From Roseivivax sp. GX 12232 (GTDB taxonomy: Bacteria > Pseudomonadota > Alphaproteobacteria > Rhodobacterales > Rhodobacteraceae), in the NCBI RefSeq assembly GCF_021272185.1, contig NZ_JAJSEC010000009.1:144241-208240 (forward strand): 64,000 nt of DNA. The letters run 5' to 3'. Made by a program: the position numbers and the translations under genes. The notes beneath the pieces were generated by a model. It had not been told where the DNA came from. It searched no databases and saw only the letters and a list, made by a program, of their open reading frames with translations. How positions within the stretch are numbered: the first letter of the stretch is position 1; each line of letters opens with the position of its first letter. Positions 44,992-53,596 of this stretch are shown in pieces.

Positions 44992-46275
44992 TTAGCCCGT
45001 GGCCTTGGCCAGCGCCTGGTCGAGGTCGCGGATCAGGTCCTCGGCGTCCTCGATCCCGATCGAGATCCGAACCACGTCCGGCGCGGCGCCCGCGGCCTTC
45101 TGCTGCTCTTCGGTGAGCTGGCGGTGGGTGGTCGAGGCGGAATGGATCACCAGGCTGCGGGTGTCGCCGAGGTTGGCGACATGGCTGAAGAGCTCGAGGC
45201 TGTCGACGAGCTTCACGCAGGCCTCGTAGCCGCCCTTCAGCGTCACCGTGAAGAGCCCGCCCGCGCCCTTGGGGCAGATCTGCGCCACCCGGTCGTGGTA
45301 GGGCGAGGAGGGCAGGCCGGCGTAGGTCACGGCCTTTACCGCATCGTGGCCCTCGAGCCAGGAGGCCACGCGCTCGGCGTTCTCCACGTGTTTCTTCATC
45401 CGCAACGACAGCGTCTCGATGCCCAGGAGCGTGTAATGCGCCGCCTGCGGGTTCAGCGTCATGCCGAGGTCGCGCAGCCCCACGGCAATGCCGTGGAAGG
45501 TGAAGGCCAGGGGCCCGAAGGTCTCGTGGAACTTCAGCCCGTGATAGGCGGGCTCGGGCTCGCTGAGCGAGGGGAACTTGCCCGAGGCCGACCAGTCGAA
45601 CTTGCCTGAATCGACCACGCAGCCGCCGGTGACCGTGCCGTTGCCGGTCAGGAACTTGGTCATGGAATGCACGACCAGCGTGGCGCCATGCTCGATCGGG
45701 CGGCAGAGGTAGGGGGTGGCCGAGGTGTTGTCGACGATCAGCGGCAGGCCCGCCTTGTCGGCCACTTTCGCGGCGGCATCGAGGTCGGTGATATAACCGC
45801 CCGGGTTGGCGATCGATTCGCAGAAGATCGCGCGGGTGTCCTCGTCGATGGCCGCCTCGACCGCCGCCATGTCGTCGAAATCGACGAAGGTCGCCGACCA
45901 GCCGAAGCGCCGGATGGTCTGGCTGAACTGGGTGACCGAGCCGCCGTAGAGCCGGGTCGAGACCACCACGTTCTTGCCCGGCCCCATGAGCGGGAAGAGC
46001 GCCATGATCTGCGCCGCATGGCCCGAGGAGCAGCAGACCGCCCCGGCGCCGCCCTCGAGGGTGGCCATCTTCTCCTGCAGGACGGCGACCGTGGGATTGG
46101 TCAGCCGCGAGTAGATGAAGCCCACCTCCTGCAGGTTGAAGAGCGCCGCCGCGTGGTCGGCGTCGCGGAAGACATAAGCCGTGGTCTGGTAGATCGGCGT
46201 CTGCCGCGCGCCGGTGGCCGGGTCGGGCCGGGCGCCGGCGTGGATCAATAAGGTGTCGAACCCGTAATCGCTCAT
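44992..46275 (-). CDS. O-acetylhomoserine aminocarboxypropyltransferase (sulfhydrylase)
   Basis: PLP enzyme of the Cys/Met-metabolism family, 427 residues, that makes homocysteine from O-acetylhomoserine and sulfide (MetY type). Evidence: the start GFDTLLIHAGARPDPATGARQTPIYQTTAYVF, FIYSRLTNPTVAVLQEK, and the PLP lysine in VVHSMTKFLTGNGT. The length and the extended middle region favour MetY over the shorter cystathionine-type enzymes. A GGAGGGAT-like site precedes ATG 46275. The upstream gene on the same strand ends 72 bp before it. Confidence 0.92.
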   Translation of the reverse strand: MSDYGFDTLLIHAGARPDPATGARQTPIYQTTAYVFRDADHAAALFNLQEVGFIYSRLTNPTVAVLQEKMATLEGGAGAVCCSSGHAAQIMALFPLMGPGKNVVVSTRLYGGSVTQFSQTIRRFGWSATFVDFDDMAAVEAAIDEDTRAIFCESIANPGGYITDLDAAAKVADKAGLPLIVDNTSATPYLCRPIEHGATLVVHSMTKFLTGNGTVTGGCVVDSGKFDWSASGKFPSLSEPEPAYHGLKFHETFGPLAFTFHGIAVGLRDLGMTLNPQAAHYTLLGIETLSLRMKKHVENAERVASWLEGHDAVKAVTYAGLPSSPYHDRVAQICPKGAGGLFTVTLKGGYEACVKLVDSLELFSHVANLGDTRSLVIHSASTTHRQLTEEQQKAAGAAPDVVRISIGIEDAEDLIRDLDQALAKATG

Positions 46276-46347
46276 GGAAATCCCTCCTCGTCTGGGTTGG
46301 CCCCGACGCTAGGGGAACTGCCCGGAACAGGGAAGGTGCTTTGGGCC

Positions 46348-47352
46348 CTAGCGCATCCAGAAGCCGTGCTTCTTGATGCGGTTGCGGATCGCCTGTTCCT
46401 TGCGCGGCAGGTCGTCCCGGTCGAAGAGCGCGCGCACCTTGGCACCGCGGCCCTGGTAGACCATGCGCTTGATCGGCTCGGAGCCCTTGAGCACCTTCTT
46501 CACCTTGTTGGGCGCGGTGATCTCTTCCAGCGTCTCGACCACGCGGTCGGGCTCGCGGGCGTAAAGGAGCGGCAGGAGCCGGTAGTGGCAGGTGGTCTCG
46601 CCGTCGAGCCAGCCGGGCTCCAGCGTGTCGCGCCCGCCGCCGAGCCCGTGGATCACCAGGGGCAGCGCCACCTGGTCGAGCCAGGGATCGAGGCTCTGGC
46701 AGACCAGTTCCGCCGGCGGGTCGTCGCGGATCGACAGCGCGGTCTCGAGGAAGCGTTCGGCGAAGGGCCGGGCGGCGGCGTAGTAGAAGAAGCCCGCGTT
46801 GAAATAGAGGTAGCGCCGCCAGTGCTCGTCCGGTTGGTCCCTGTCGAGCGAGCTGTCGAAGTCGAGCCCGAAGCGGTCGTAGAGGCTTTTCCAGGTGGCG
46901 GTATAGCCCGGCCCGTAAAGCTCGATCACCGGCCAGGTGCCCTCGCGCCGGAGCGAGGCCGAGGGCCGGGCGAAATCGAAGGGCACCCGCGCAAGATCGC
47001 CGGTCACCAGCGTGTCGGTGTCGAAGAAGACGAAGGGCTCGTCCGGGGGCAGGGCGAAAAGCGCCTCGATCTTGTTGCCATAGGGGTAATCGGCGCCGAA
47101 GTGGCGGCTCTCGAAGGGCAGGAAGGTCGCGCCCTGGGCCTCGAGCAGCTCGCGCAGCGCGGGCTCCTTGATGCGCGGATCATCGGGCCAGAGCGGGCCC
47201 GGCTGCGGCTCGGCCACGAAGAGCCGGAAGCGCCTGCCGGTGGTGCGGGCGTTGAGCGAGAGCGCAAAGAGCGCGGCCTCGTAGCCGAGCCGGCCCTCCT
47301 GGCCCACGATGAGAAGATTGACCCGCTCCGGGTCGCCGCCTGTTCCGGCCAT
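46348..47352 (-). CDS. Glycosyltransferase-like protein (GT-A fold, DxD motif)
   Basis: 334 residues, cytoplasmic by sequence. The first part has a nucleotide-sugar-binding pattern (VNLLIVGQEGRLGYEAALFALSL), and FVFFDTDTLVTG carries Asp111-x-Asp113, the metal-binding DxD motif of GT-A transferases. Further residues (YNAGFFYY-like FNAGFFYYAAARPF) resemble the family-8/glycogenin-like acceptor loop. ATG 47352 has GGCAGG upstream; a longer open frame to 47526 consists of low-complexity Pro/Arg sequence and is rejected. No polysaccharide cluster surrounds it, so the acceptor is unknown. Confidence 0.75.
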   Translation of the reverse strand: MAGTGGDPERVNLLIVGQEGRLGYEAALFALSLNARTTGRRFRLFVAEPQPGPLWPDDPRIKEPALRELLEAQGATFLPFESRHFGADYPYGNKIEALFALPPDEPFVFFDTDTLVTGDLARVPFDFARPSASLRREGTWPVIELYGPGYTATWKSLYDRFGLDFDSSLDRDQPDEHWRRYLYFNAGFFYYAAARPFAERFLETALSIRDDPPAELVCQSLDPWLDQVALPLVIHGLGGGRDTLEPGWLDGETTCHYRLLPLLYAREPDRVVETLEEITAPNKVKKVLKGSEPIKRMVYQGRGAKVRALFDRDDLPRKEQAIRNRIKKHGFWMR

Positions 47353-47593
47353 CCTGCCGCTGTCCCTGCCGCCTGTTCTTGGTGCGAGCCTAGACGAGAG
47401 CGGTGAGCGAGGGGAAGGGCTGGCGGGGTGTCTGGGAGGTGTGTCGGTTTGGGGTGGTGTGACTACGGCCCGGAAGGGCGCAGCGTGCCGGGGTGGCTGC
47501 GCTTGGGCGCGCCGCGCGAAAGACAACGCCTCGCCGGGAAGGTCGGGGCGTTGCCTCTGTCCGCGGGCAGCGCGCGCCCGCCTCTCGCCTCGC

Positions 47594-48286
47594 TCAGAGC
47601 TCGATCGCGCCCATCACCTCGGGCTCGATCACATCCACCCCCGGCAGCGCCTCGACCAGCGCCTCGGCGGATTGCTCAAGAAGCGGGAAGGTCTTGTAAT
47701 GGCAGGGGATCACCGTCTTGAAGTCGAAGAAGGTCTTGGCCGCATAGGCCGCGCGCTTCATGTCCATGGTGAAATGCCCGCCGGCGCAGAGGATGCCGAT
47801 CTCCGGGGCGTGCAGGTCGTTGAAGACCTTCATGTCGGCCATGACGTCGGTGTCGCCCGAGAGGTAGATCACCCGGCCCTCGGCCTCGATCATGTAGCCG
47901 CATTCCGAGCCCGCCGATTGCAGCACGCCCTCGCCGGGCATGGTCGATGAATGCACCGCATGCACCATGGTGATCTTCACGCCGTCGAGATCCACCGTGC
48001 CGCCCTTGTTGAAGCCCAGAGTGTCGAGCCCCTCGCGCTCGCCCCAGAAATTCATCAGGTCGAACTGGCCGACCACCTGCGCCTTCAGTTCGCGCGCGAG
48101 GTCCACGACCTCGGAGGCATGGTCGAAATGGCCGTGAGTCAGAAGGATGTGGCTGGCCCCCTCGACGGCCTCGGCGCGGCGGTCGTCGGGAAAGCTGGGG
48201 TTGCCCGCCAGCCAGGGGTCGATCAGCAGCACCTTGCCGCCGATCTCGAGCCGGAAGGAGGCATGTCCGAGCCAGGTGAGTTTCAT
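47594..48286 (-). CDS. UPF0173-family metallo-beta-lactamase-fold hydrolase
   Basis: 230-residue metal-dependent hydrolase of the UPF0173 (YtkL-like) family. Evidence: the start MKLTWLGHASFRLEIGGKVLLIDPWL, the metal motif THGHFDHA (HxHxDH), GDTDVM and the late histidine block IPCHYKTFP. The biochemical substrate of the family is unknown. ATG 48286 has GAGAGGGAAAT. It is divergent from gatC across a 447-bp repeat-rich gap, and the 241 bp after its stop hold no gene, only an inverted repeat (CAACGCC 47524-47530 with GGCGTTG 47547-47553). Confidence 0.92.
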   Translation of the reverse strand: MKLTWLGHASFRLEIGGKVLLIDPWLAGNPSFPDDRRAEAVEGASHILLTHGHFDHASEVVDLARELKAQVVGQFDLMNFWGEREGLDTLGFNKGGTVDLDGVKITMVHAVHSSTMPGEGVLQSAGSECGYMIEAEGRVIYLSGDTDVMADMKVFNDLHAPEIGILCAGGHFTMDMKRAAYAAKTFFDFKTVIPCHYKTFPLLEQSAEALVEALPGVDVIEPEVMGAIEL

Positions 48287-48375
48287 TTCCCTCTCCTACG
48301 TGTCTGGGACCGGGGTGGTCCGGGGTGGTTTGGGCGGAAGCCTAGCATCTCTTGCGGGGGTGACGAGGGGGGTCT

Positions 48376-48608
48376 CCGTCCGGCCGGGCCATTGAGGCCC
48401 GCCCGGCCGGAGCGAGGGCTCTGCCCTCGCGCTCCCGGAGTATTTCCGGCCCGGTCAGGCCGGGGGCGGGGGGATGGGTGGTTGGGGTTTGTGCGTTTCT
48501 TTTCTGCGTGGGGGCTGGCCATCCGTCCGGCCGGGCCGTTGAGGCCCGCCCGGCCGGAGCGAGGGCTCTGCCCTCGCGCTCCCGGAGTATTTGAGGCCCG
48601 GTCAGGCC
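48376..48608 (+). repeat. Pair of 86-bp direct repeats (48376-48461 and 48523-48608)
   Basis: The two units, 147 bp apart, differ in only a few positions. Each holds two hairpins, GGCCGGGC paired with GCCCGGCC and GCGAGGGC-TCT-GCCCTCGC, followed by GCTCCCGGAGTATTT and GCCCGGTCAGGCC. The hairpin plus CTCCCGGAGTATTT core recurs at 52027 and, inverted and degenerate, near 63877-63950. The whole 447-bp gap between the UPF0173 gene and gatC contains no gene. I read it as a REP-like intergenic family. Confidence 0.85.
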
Positions 48609-48733
48609 AAGGGGGCGGGCGCGCCGGGGGGAAACCTCGGGCCTCGGGGGCGCGGGCGGCTTGCGGGCGGAAGGGACGGGCGATAAAGGCGGGGGCCAGA
48701 TCCACATGCACCCGATTTGAGAGGCCCTGCCCG

Positions 48734-49021
48734 ATGTCGATCGATCAAGAAACGGCCAAACATGTCGCCAAGCTCGCCCGCATCCGGGTCGAGGAGGAGC
48801 GGCTTCCCGAGCTCGCCCAGGAGTTCAACACCATCCTGGGCTTCATCGAGCAATTGTCCGAGGTCGATGTCGAGGGCGTCGAGCCCATGGTCTCGGTCAC
48901 GCCGATGCGGCTCAAGCGCCGCGCCGACGCGGTGACCGAGGGCGGCCAGCCCGAGCGGGTGCTCAAGAATGCGCCCGACGCCCGCGAAGGCTTCTTCGCG
49001 GTGCCGAAGGTCGTCGAATAA
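48734..49021 (+). CDS. gatC: Aspartyl/glutamyl-tRNA amidotransferase subunit C
   Basis: Small subunit (95 residues) of GatCAB, which converts mischarged Glu-tRNA(Gln) and Asp-tRNA(Asn) into the correct amidated forms. [22 protein letters not shown] and the C-terminal [19 protein letters not shown] block are family-defining. ATG 48734; the frame is open far upstream through the repeats, which is not coding. gatA follows after 22 bp; gatB is not in the window. Confidence 0.96.
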   Translation: MSIDQETAKHVAKLARIRVEEERLPELAQEFNTILGFIEQLSEVDVEGVEPMVSVTPMRLKRRADAVTEGGQPERVLKNAPDAREGFFAVPKVVE

Positions 49022-49043
49022 GCGGTCGGGAAGGGGCAGCGAG

Positions 49044-50525
49044 ATGAGCGAGCTGAGCAAACTGAAGATCGCCGAGGCGCGCGACGCGCTGAAGAAGGGC
49101 GAGGTCACCTCCCTGGAGCTGACCGAGGCCTGCCTGGCGGAAATCGAGGGCGCCGATGCGCTCGGGGCCTTCGTGCACAAGACGCCCGAGCGCGCCCGCG
49201 AGATGGCTGAGGCCGCCGATGCGCGCATCAAGGCGGGCGAGGCCGCGGCGATGACCGGGATCCCCCTGGGCATCAAGGACCTGTTCTGCACCGAGGGCGT
49301 CGACAGCCAGGCCGCGAGCCGCATCCTCGAGGGCTTCCGCCCGGAGTATGAATCGACCGTGACCCGGCAGCTCTTCGAGGCCGGCGCGGTGATGCTGGGC
49401 AAGCTCAACATGGACGAGTTCGCCATGGGCTCCTCCAACGAGACCTCGACCTATGGCAACGCGGTCAACCCCTGGAAGGCGGGCGAGCAGGCGCTGACCC
49501 CGGGCGGCTCCTCGGGCGGCTCGGCCTCGGCGGTGGCGGCCGATCTCTGCCTTGCCGCGACCGGCACCGACACCGGCGGCTCGATCCGCCAGCCCGCGGC
49601 CTTCACCGGGATCACCGGGCTGAAGCCGACCTACGGGCGGGTCTCGCGCTGGGGCATCATCGCCTTCGCCTCCTCGCTCGACCAGGCCGGGCCGATGACC
49701 AAGGACGTGCGCGACGCGGCGATCATGCTGCAGGCCATGGCCGGGCACGACCCCAAGGACAGCACCTCGTCCGAGCAGGCGGTGCCGGACTTCGAGGCCA
49801 TGCTGACCGGCGACATCAAGGGCAAGACCATCGGCATTCCGCGCGAATACCGGCTCGACGGTATGCCCGAGGAGATCGAGGCGCTCTGGGCCGAGGGCCG
49901 CAAGATGCTCGAGGATGCCGGCGCCAAGGTCATCGACATCTCGCTACCGCACACGAAATACGCGCTGCCGACCTATTACGTGATCGCGCCTGCCGAGGCT
50001 TCCTCGAACCTCGCGCGATACGACGGGGTGCGCTACGGCCGCCGCGCCCAGCTGGCGCAGGGCGACGGCATCACCGAGATGTACGAGAAGACCCGCGCCG
50101 AGGGCTTCGGCCACGAGGTCCAGCGCCGGGTCATGGTCGGCACCTATGTGCTCTCGGCGGGCTTCTACGACGCCTATTACAACCGCGCCCGCAAGGTCCG
50201 CACGCTGATCAAGCGCGACTTCGAGGAGGTCTTCGCCCAGGGCGTCGACGCGATCCTGACGCCGGCCACCCCCTCGGCGGCCTTTGGCCTGGGCGAGATG
50301 CAGGACGCCGACCCGGTCAAAATGTATCTCAACGATGTGTTCACCGTGACGGTGAACCTCGCGGGGCTTCCGGGCGTTTCGGTCCCGGCGGGCACCGACC
50401 GGCAGGGCCTGCCGCTTGGGCTGCAGCTCATCGGGCGCCCCTGGGAAGAGGGTGATCTGCTGAATACCGCCTATGCGCTCGAGCGCGCGGCGGGCTTCGT
50501 GGCAAAGCCCGAGCGCTGGTGGTAA
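49044..50525 (+). CDS. gatA: Aspartyl/glutamyl-tRNA amidotransferase subunit A
   Basis: Amidase subunit of GatCAB, 493 residues, releasing ammonia from glutamine. The amidase-signature triad is present: Lys78 (LGIKDLF), Ser156 (GGSSGGSAS) and nucleophile Ser180 ([11 protein letters not shown]). ATG 49044 follows GGGGCAGCGAG; the frame extends upstream to 48969 inside gatC and is rejected. Coupled to gatC. Confidence 0.97.
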   Translation: MSELSKLKIAEARDALKKGEVTSLELTEACLAEIEGADALGAFVHKTPERAREMAEAADARIKAGEAAAMTGIPLGIKDLFCTEGVDSQAASRILEGFRPEYESTVTRQLFEAGAVMLGKLNMDEFAMGSSNETSTYGNAVNPWKAGEQALTPGGSSGGSASAVAADLCLAATGTDTGGSIRQPAAFTGITGLKPTYGRVSRWGIIAFASSLDQAGPMTKDVRDAAIMLQAMAGHDPKDSTSSEQAVPDFEAMLTGDIKGKTIGIPREYRLDGMPEEIEALWAEGRKMLEDAGAKVIDISLPHTKYALPTYYVIAPAEASSNLARYDGVRYGRRAQLAQGDGITEMYEKTRAEGFGHEVQRRVMVGTYVLSAGFYDAYYNRARKVRTLIKRDFEEVFAQGVDAILTPATPSAAFGLGEMQDADPVKMYLNDVFTVTVNLAGLPGVSVPAGTDRQGLPLGLQLIGRPWEEGDLLNTAYALERAAGFVAKPERWW

Positions 50526-50559
50526 CGGCCGGCAACGAATGCATTCGGAGGTGCGCGTG

Positions 50560-51282
50560 ATGCGCTTTCACATCCTGATCCCCGCGGCGCTGGTCTCGCT
50601 TTCGGCCTGCGCGCCCTCGATCCCCGACAGCGGCGCGGGCGTGGGCTTCGACGCCTATGACGACAATCGCCGCGCGGCGGTCGACGCCGAGCTCGAAGGC
50701 GGCGCCATGTCGGCGCCCGCCGAGGTCGAGAGCCAACCGCTGGACGGTGGCTCGGGCGAGAACGGCGGCGCCGAGGGTGACGTGGCCGACATGGCCGCCC
50801 GGGCGCTCGCGCGCGAGCAGAACTCCGGCGTCGATCCGGTCAATGCCTCGCCCTCGAACCCGCCGCCGCAGCAGGTCAGCAACGCCGCCGGGATCTCGGA
50901 CGAACAGGACTTCGACGCGGTCTCCGACGAACGCTCGATCGAGCAGGACGCCGCGTTGATCGCGCAGAACCGCGCGCAATACGAGGTTGTCCAGCCCGGC
51001 GCCGTGCCGCAGCGGCAGGGCAATGAGGGGCCGAACATCGTGGCCTATGCGCTGCAGACCAACAATTCCGTGGGCCAGCCGCTCTATCGCCGCGGGCCCT
51101 TCTCCTCGAAGGACAAGGAGGCGCGGAACTGCCGGGCCTATGCTTCGGCGGACCTCGCGCAGGAGGCCTTCCTGGCCGCGGGCGGGCCCGAGCGCGACCG
51201 CGAGGGGCTGGATGCCGACGGCGACGGCTTCGCCTGCGGCTGGAACCCCGAGGTCTTCCGCGCCTCGGTCCGCGGGGGCTGA
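50560..51282 (+). CDS. Lipoprotein with a C-terminal excalibur-like calcium-binding motif
   Basis: 240-residue exported lipoprotein. MRFHILIPAALVSLSAC is a lipoprotein signal ending in the lipobox LSAC (Cys about 17). The long middle is low-complexity, acidic and Ala/Ser/Gln-rich. The C-terminus has paired cysteines and LDADGDGFACGWNPEVF, resembling the excalibur (DxDxDGxxC) motif of surface proteins. ATG 50560 has GGAGG nine bases upstream; an earlier ATG at 50539 would lengthen the basic tail. The next gene, an amidase, starts within its stop codon, suggesting joint action at the cell envelope. Confidence 0.82.
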   Translation: MRFHILIPAALVSLSACAPSIPDSGAGVGFDAYDDNRRAAVDAELEGGAMSAPAEVESQPLDGGSGENGGAEGDVADMAARALAREQNSGVDPVNASPSNPPPQQVSNAAGISDEQDFDAVSDERSIEQDAALIAQNRAQYEVVQPGAVPQRQGNEGPNIVAYALQTNNSVGQPLYRRGPFSSKDKEARNCRAYASADLAQEAFLAAGGPERDREGLDADGDGFACGWNPEVFRASVRGG

Positions 51283-51947
51283 GAATCGAGCGGCTGACCT
51301 CGCCCAACTCCGGGCCGCGCCGCGAGGGTGCGCGGCCCGATCACGTCGTCCTGCATTACACCGCCATGACCAGCGCCGAGGCGGCGGTCAAACGGCTCTG
51401 CCTGCCCGAGGCGCAGGTCTCGGCGCATTACGTCCTGGCCGAGGACGGGCGCGGCTGGCAGCTTGTCGACGAGGCGCTGCGCGCCTGGCACGCGGGCGCG
51501 GGCCAATGGGGTGAGATCACCGACATGAACTCCCGCTCGATCGGGATCGAGCTGGCCAATACCGGCGCGCAGCCCTTTCCCGAGCCGCAGATGGCGGCGC
51601 TGGAGGGGCTGCTGGCGGAGATCCTGAGCCGATGGGAGATCGCGCCCGCGCGGGTGATCGGCCATTCCGACATGGCGGTGGGGCGCAAGATCGACCCCGG
51701 TCCGCGCTTCGACTGGCGCCGGCTGGCGCGGCGCGGGCTGGCGGTCTGGCCCGAGCCCGGGCGCCCGGGGGATTTCGAGGCCGACGCGCGGCGCGCGGGT
51801 TATGTCTGGGCGCCGGGGCAGGAGGAGGCACTTCTCTCGGCGGTGCGCGCGCGGCTGAGGCCCTGGGGGCGGGGGGCGCTTTGCGATGCGGACCGCGCGG
51901 TGATCGCGGGGCTGGCGCGGGAGTATCCGGTGGTGCCGGAGGAGTAG
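51279..51947 (+). CDS. N-acetylmuramoyl-L-alanine amidase (Amidase_2/AmiD-like), apparent CTG start
   Basis: Zinc amidase cutting the peptide from muramic acid in peptidoglycan, 222 residues if started at CTG 51279. The first Zn ligand, His26 in VVLHYTAM, lies upstream of the first ATG (51366), so that ATG cannot be the start of a working enzyme. The frame upstream has no ATG, GTG or TTG but has CTG at 51279 overlapping the lipoprotein stop (CTGA), giving an N-terminus LRIERLTSPNSGPRR that looks like the family's. Further ligands lie in GHSDMAVGRKIDPG. A peptidoglycan-binding-like domain may form the C-terminal 70 residues. CTG 51294 is an alternative start. Confidence 0.85.
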   Translation: MRIERLTSPNSGPRREGARPDHVVLHYTAMTSAEAAVKRLCLPEAQVSAHYVLAEDGRGWQLVDEALRAWHAGAGQWGEITDMNSRSIGIELANTGAQPFPEPQMAALEGLLAEILSRWEIAPARVIGHSDMAVGRKIDPGPRFDWRRLARRGLAVWPEPGRPGDFEADARRAGYVWAPGQEEALLSAVRARLRPWGRGALCDADRAVIAGLAREYPVVPEE

Positions 51948-52026
51948 CGGCGCGCGGGGTCTGCGGGTCGCTTCTGGGTGTTTTTCTATAAAAATCAAAC
52001 GGTTGCGCGGGTGTAGAGCGCGGGGG

Positions 52027-52080
52027 TGCGAGGGCTCTGCCCTCGCGCTCCCGAGGTATTTTGGCCAAGCTGAAGCAGGT
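52027..52080 (+). repeat. Intergenic repeat related to those at 48.4-48.6 kb and 63.9 kb
   Basis: Contains the hairpin GCGAGGGC-TCT-GCCCTCGC, GCTCCCGAGGTATTTT and GGCCAAGCTGAAGCAGGT. The first half matches the 86-bp repeats; the second half matches 63877-63911 in reverse complement. The rest of the gap 51948-52155 shows no gene. Confidence 0.75.
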
Positions 52081-52155
52081 GGGCTGCGCCTGGGGTTGGG
52101 GCGGTCGGGCGTGGGAGGCCGGTGCTGCGGGCAATGGGAGGAGAAGGGGGGCGCT

Positions 52156-53553
52156 TCACTCGACGCTGTAGGGCAGCAGGCCGCGTTCGTCGGGGGCGAT
52201 ATGCAGGCGGCGTTCGAGCGGTGGGACCGAGCGCTGGTGGCAGTCGCGGCGCTCGCAGATGCGGCAGGAGATGCCGATCGGCTCGAAGGTGTCGGTGCGG
52301 CTGAGGTCGAGCCCGTCGGCATAGGTCAGCGCGCCCGCATGGGTCACCTCGCAGCCGAGCGCGATGGCGTAGCGGCGGACCGGCGCGCCGAAGCTGCCGC
52401 CGGGTTTTGAGACGTCGCGCGCCAGGCTGATGTAGCGCACCCCGTCCGGCGTCTCGGCCAACTGGCGCAGGAAGCGGCCCGGGGTCTCGAAGGCGCGGTG
52501 CACGTTCCAGAGCGGGCAGGCGCCGCCGTAGCGCGCGAATTGCAGCCGGGTCGCGGAATGGCGCTTGGTGATCGTGCCCGCCTGGTCGACGCGCACGAAG
52601 AAGAAGGGGATGCCCTTGGCCCCGGGGCGCTGCAGCGTCGAGAGCCGATGCGCCACCTGTTCGATCGAGGCATGGAAGCGCGCGGCCAGAAGCTCGAGGT
52701 CGTGGCGCACCTCCTGGGCGGCGGTGAGAAAGGCGGTATAGGGCATCAGCGCCGCGCCGGCGAAATAATTCGCCAGGCCGATCTTGGCGATGGCGCGGGC
52801 CTCCTCGGACTGGAAGCGCGCGAGGTCGAGCGTCGCCTCCAGAAGCGGGTCCTGGTCGTTAAGCGCGATCTGCAGGAGCATCTGGAAGACCTGCGTCTCG
52901 AAGGGGGCGAGCGCGTTCAGCGTCAGGCATCGCCCGCCCGCGTCGTAGCGGCGGAGCGGGGCGCTGTCCTCGAAGCGGGTCTCGATGCCCTGGCCCGCGA
53001 GATGGGCGATCAGCGCCCGGCGCGGGTCCTCGCGCTCGGCGAGGCGGCGGGCGAAATGTTCCGCCGCGCGGTCGACGGCATCGATGTAATTGTCGCAATA
53101 GTGGAAGAAGTCGCGCACCTCCTCCCAGGGGGAGGGGGCGAGCCGCGCGTCCTCGCGCCCGAGCGCCTCGTCGAGCGAGGCCAGCCGCTCGTGGGTCTGG
53201 CGGTAGGCGCGGTGCAGCTCGAGGAAGGCGCGCGCGAGGCCCGGCGCATTGGCCGCGGTCAGCCGCAGGTCCGCGAGCGGCGGGGCATCGGCGAAGACCG
53301 GGTCGGCCAGGGCCTCGCGCATGTCGGTGATCAGCCGCTCGGCGTCGCCGCGGCCGAGCTCGGTCACGTCGAAGCCGAACTCCTGCGCCAGCGCCAGCAC
53401 CACCGTGGTCGAGACCGGGCGGTTGTTGTTCTCCATCTGGTTCAGATAGGGCAGCGAGACCCCGAGCTTGGCCGCGAAGTCGCGCTGGGTCAGCGCCAGG
53501 CGGGTGCGCAGGTCGCGCAGCTTCGCCCCGGCGTAGAGTTTCTGTTGGGCCAT
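52156..53553 (-). CDS. pccR: PccR, short-chain acyl-CoA-responsive transcriptional regulator (ScfR family)
   Basis: Cytoplasmic regulator of 465 residues. An N-terminal XRE-type helix-turn-helix (KLRDLRTRLALTQRDFAAKLGVSLPYLNQMENNNRPVS, quoted here in two parts: LTQRDFAAKLGVSLPYLNQM and the flanks) is followed by the long ImmA/IrrE-like and DUF2083 regions, ending in a cysteine-containing segment (GISCRICERRDCHQRSVPP). In Rhodobacter sphaeroides the homologue PccR controls propionyl-CoA carboxylase genes. ATG 53553; a TTG at 53583 is possible. Palindromic TTTGCAAA sites lie before it and before pccB, implying autoregulation. Confidence 0.9.
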   Translation of the reverse strand: MAQQKLYAGAKLRDLRTRLALTQRDFAAKLGVSLPYLNQMENNNRPVSTTVVLALAQEFGFDVTELGRGDAERLITDMREALADPVFADAPPLADLRLTAANAPGLARAFLELHRAYRQTHERLASLDEALGREDARLAPSPWEEVRDFFHYCDNYIDAVDRAAEHFARRLAEREDPRRALIAHLAGQGIETRFEDSAPLRRYDAGGRCLTLNALAPFETQVFQMLLQIALNDQDPLLEATLDLARFQSEEARAIAKIGLANYFAGAALMPYTAFLTAAQEVRHDLELLAARFHASIEQVAHRLSTLQRPGAKGIPFFFVRVDQAGTITKRHSATRLQFARYGGACPLWNVHRAFETPGRFLRQLAETPDGVRYISLARDVSKPGGSFGAPVRRYAIALGCEVTHAGALTYADGLDLSRTDTFEPIGISCRICERRDCHQRSVPPLERRLHIAPDERGLLPYSVE

Positions 53554-53555
53554 GA

Positions 53556-53596
53556 TTTGCGCCTTTGCAGCTTTCGCCGCCAAGTTTGCAAATTGC
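53556..53596 (-). promoter_or_regulatory. Candidate PccR operator in front of pccR
   Basis: Plus-strand reading shows TTTGC at 53556 and 53564, the perfect palindrome TTTGCAAA at 53585-53592 and TTGC directly after it. These match the TTTGCAAA-type motif described for PccR and the sites before pccB. The group sits in the 43 bp between the MFS stop and the pccR ATG. Confidence 0.6.
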
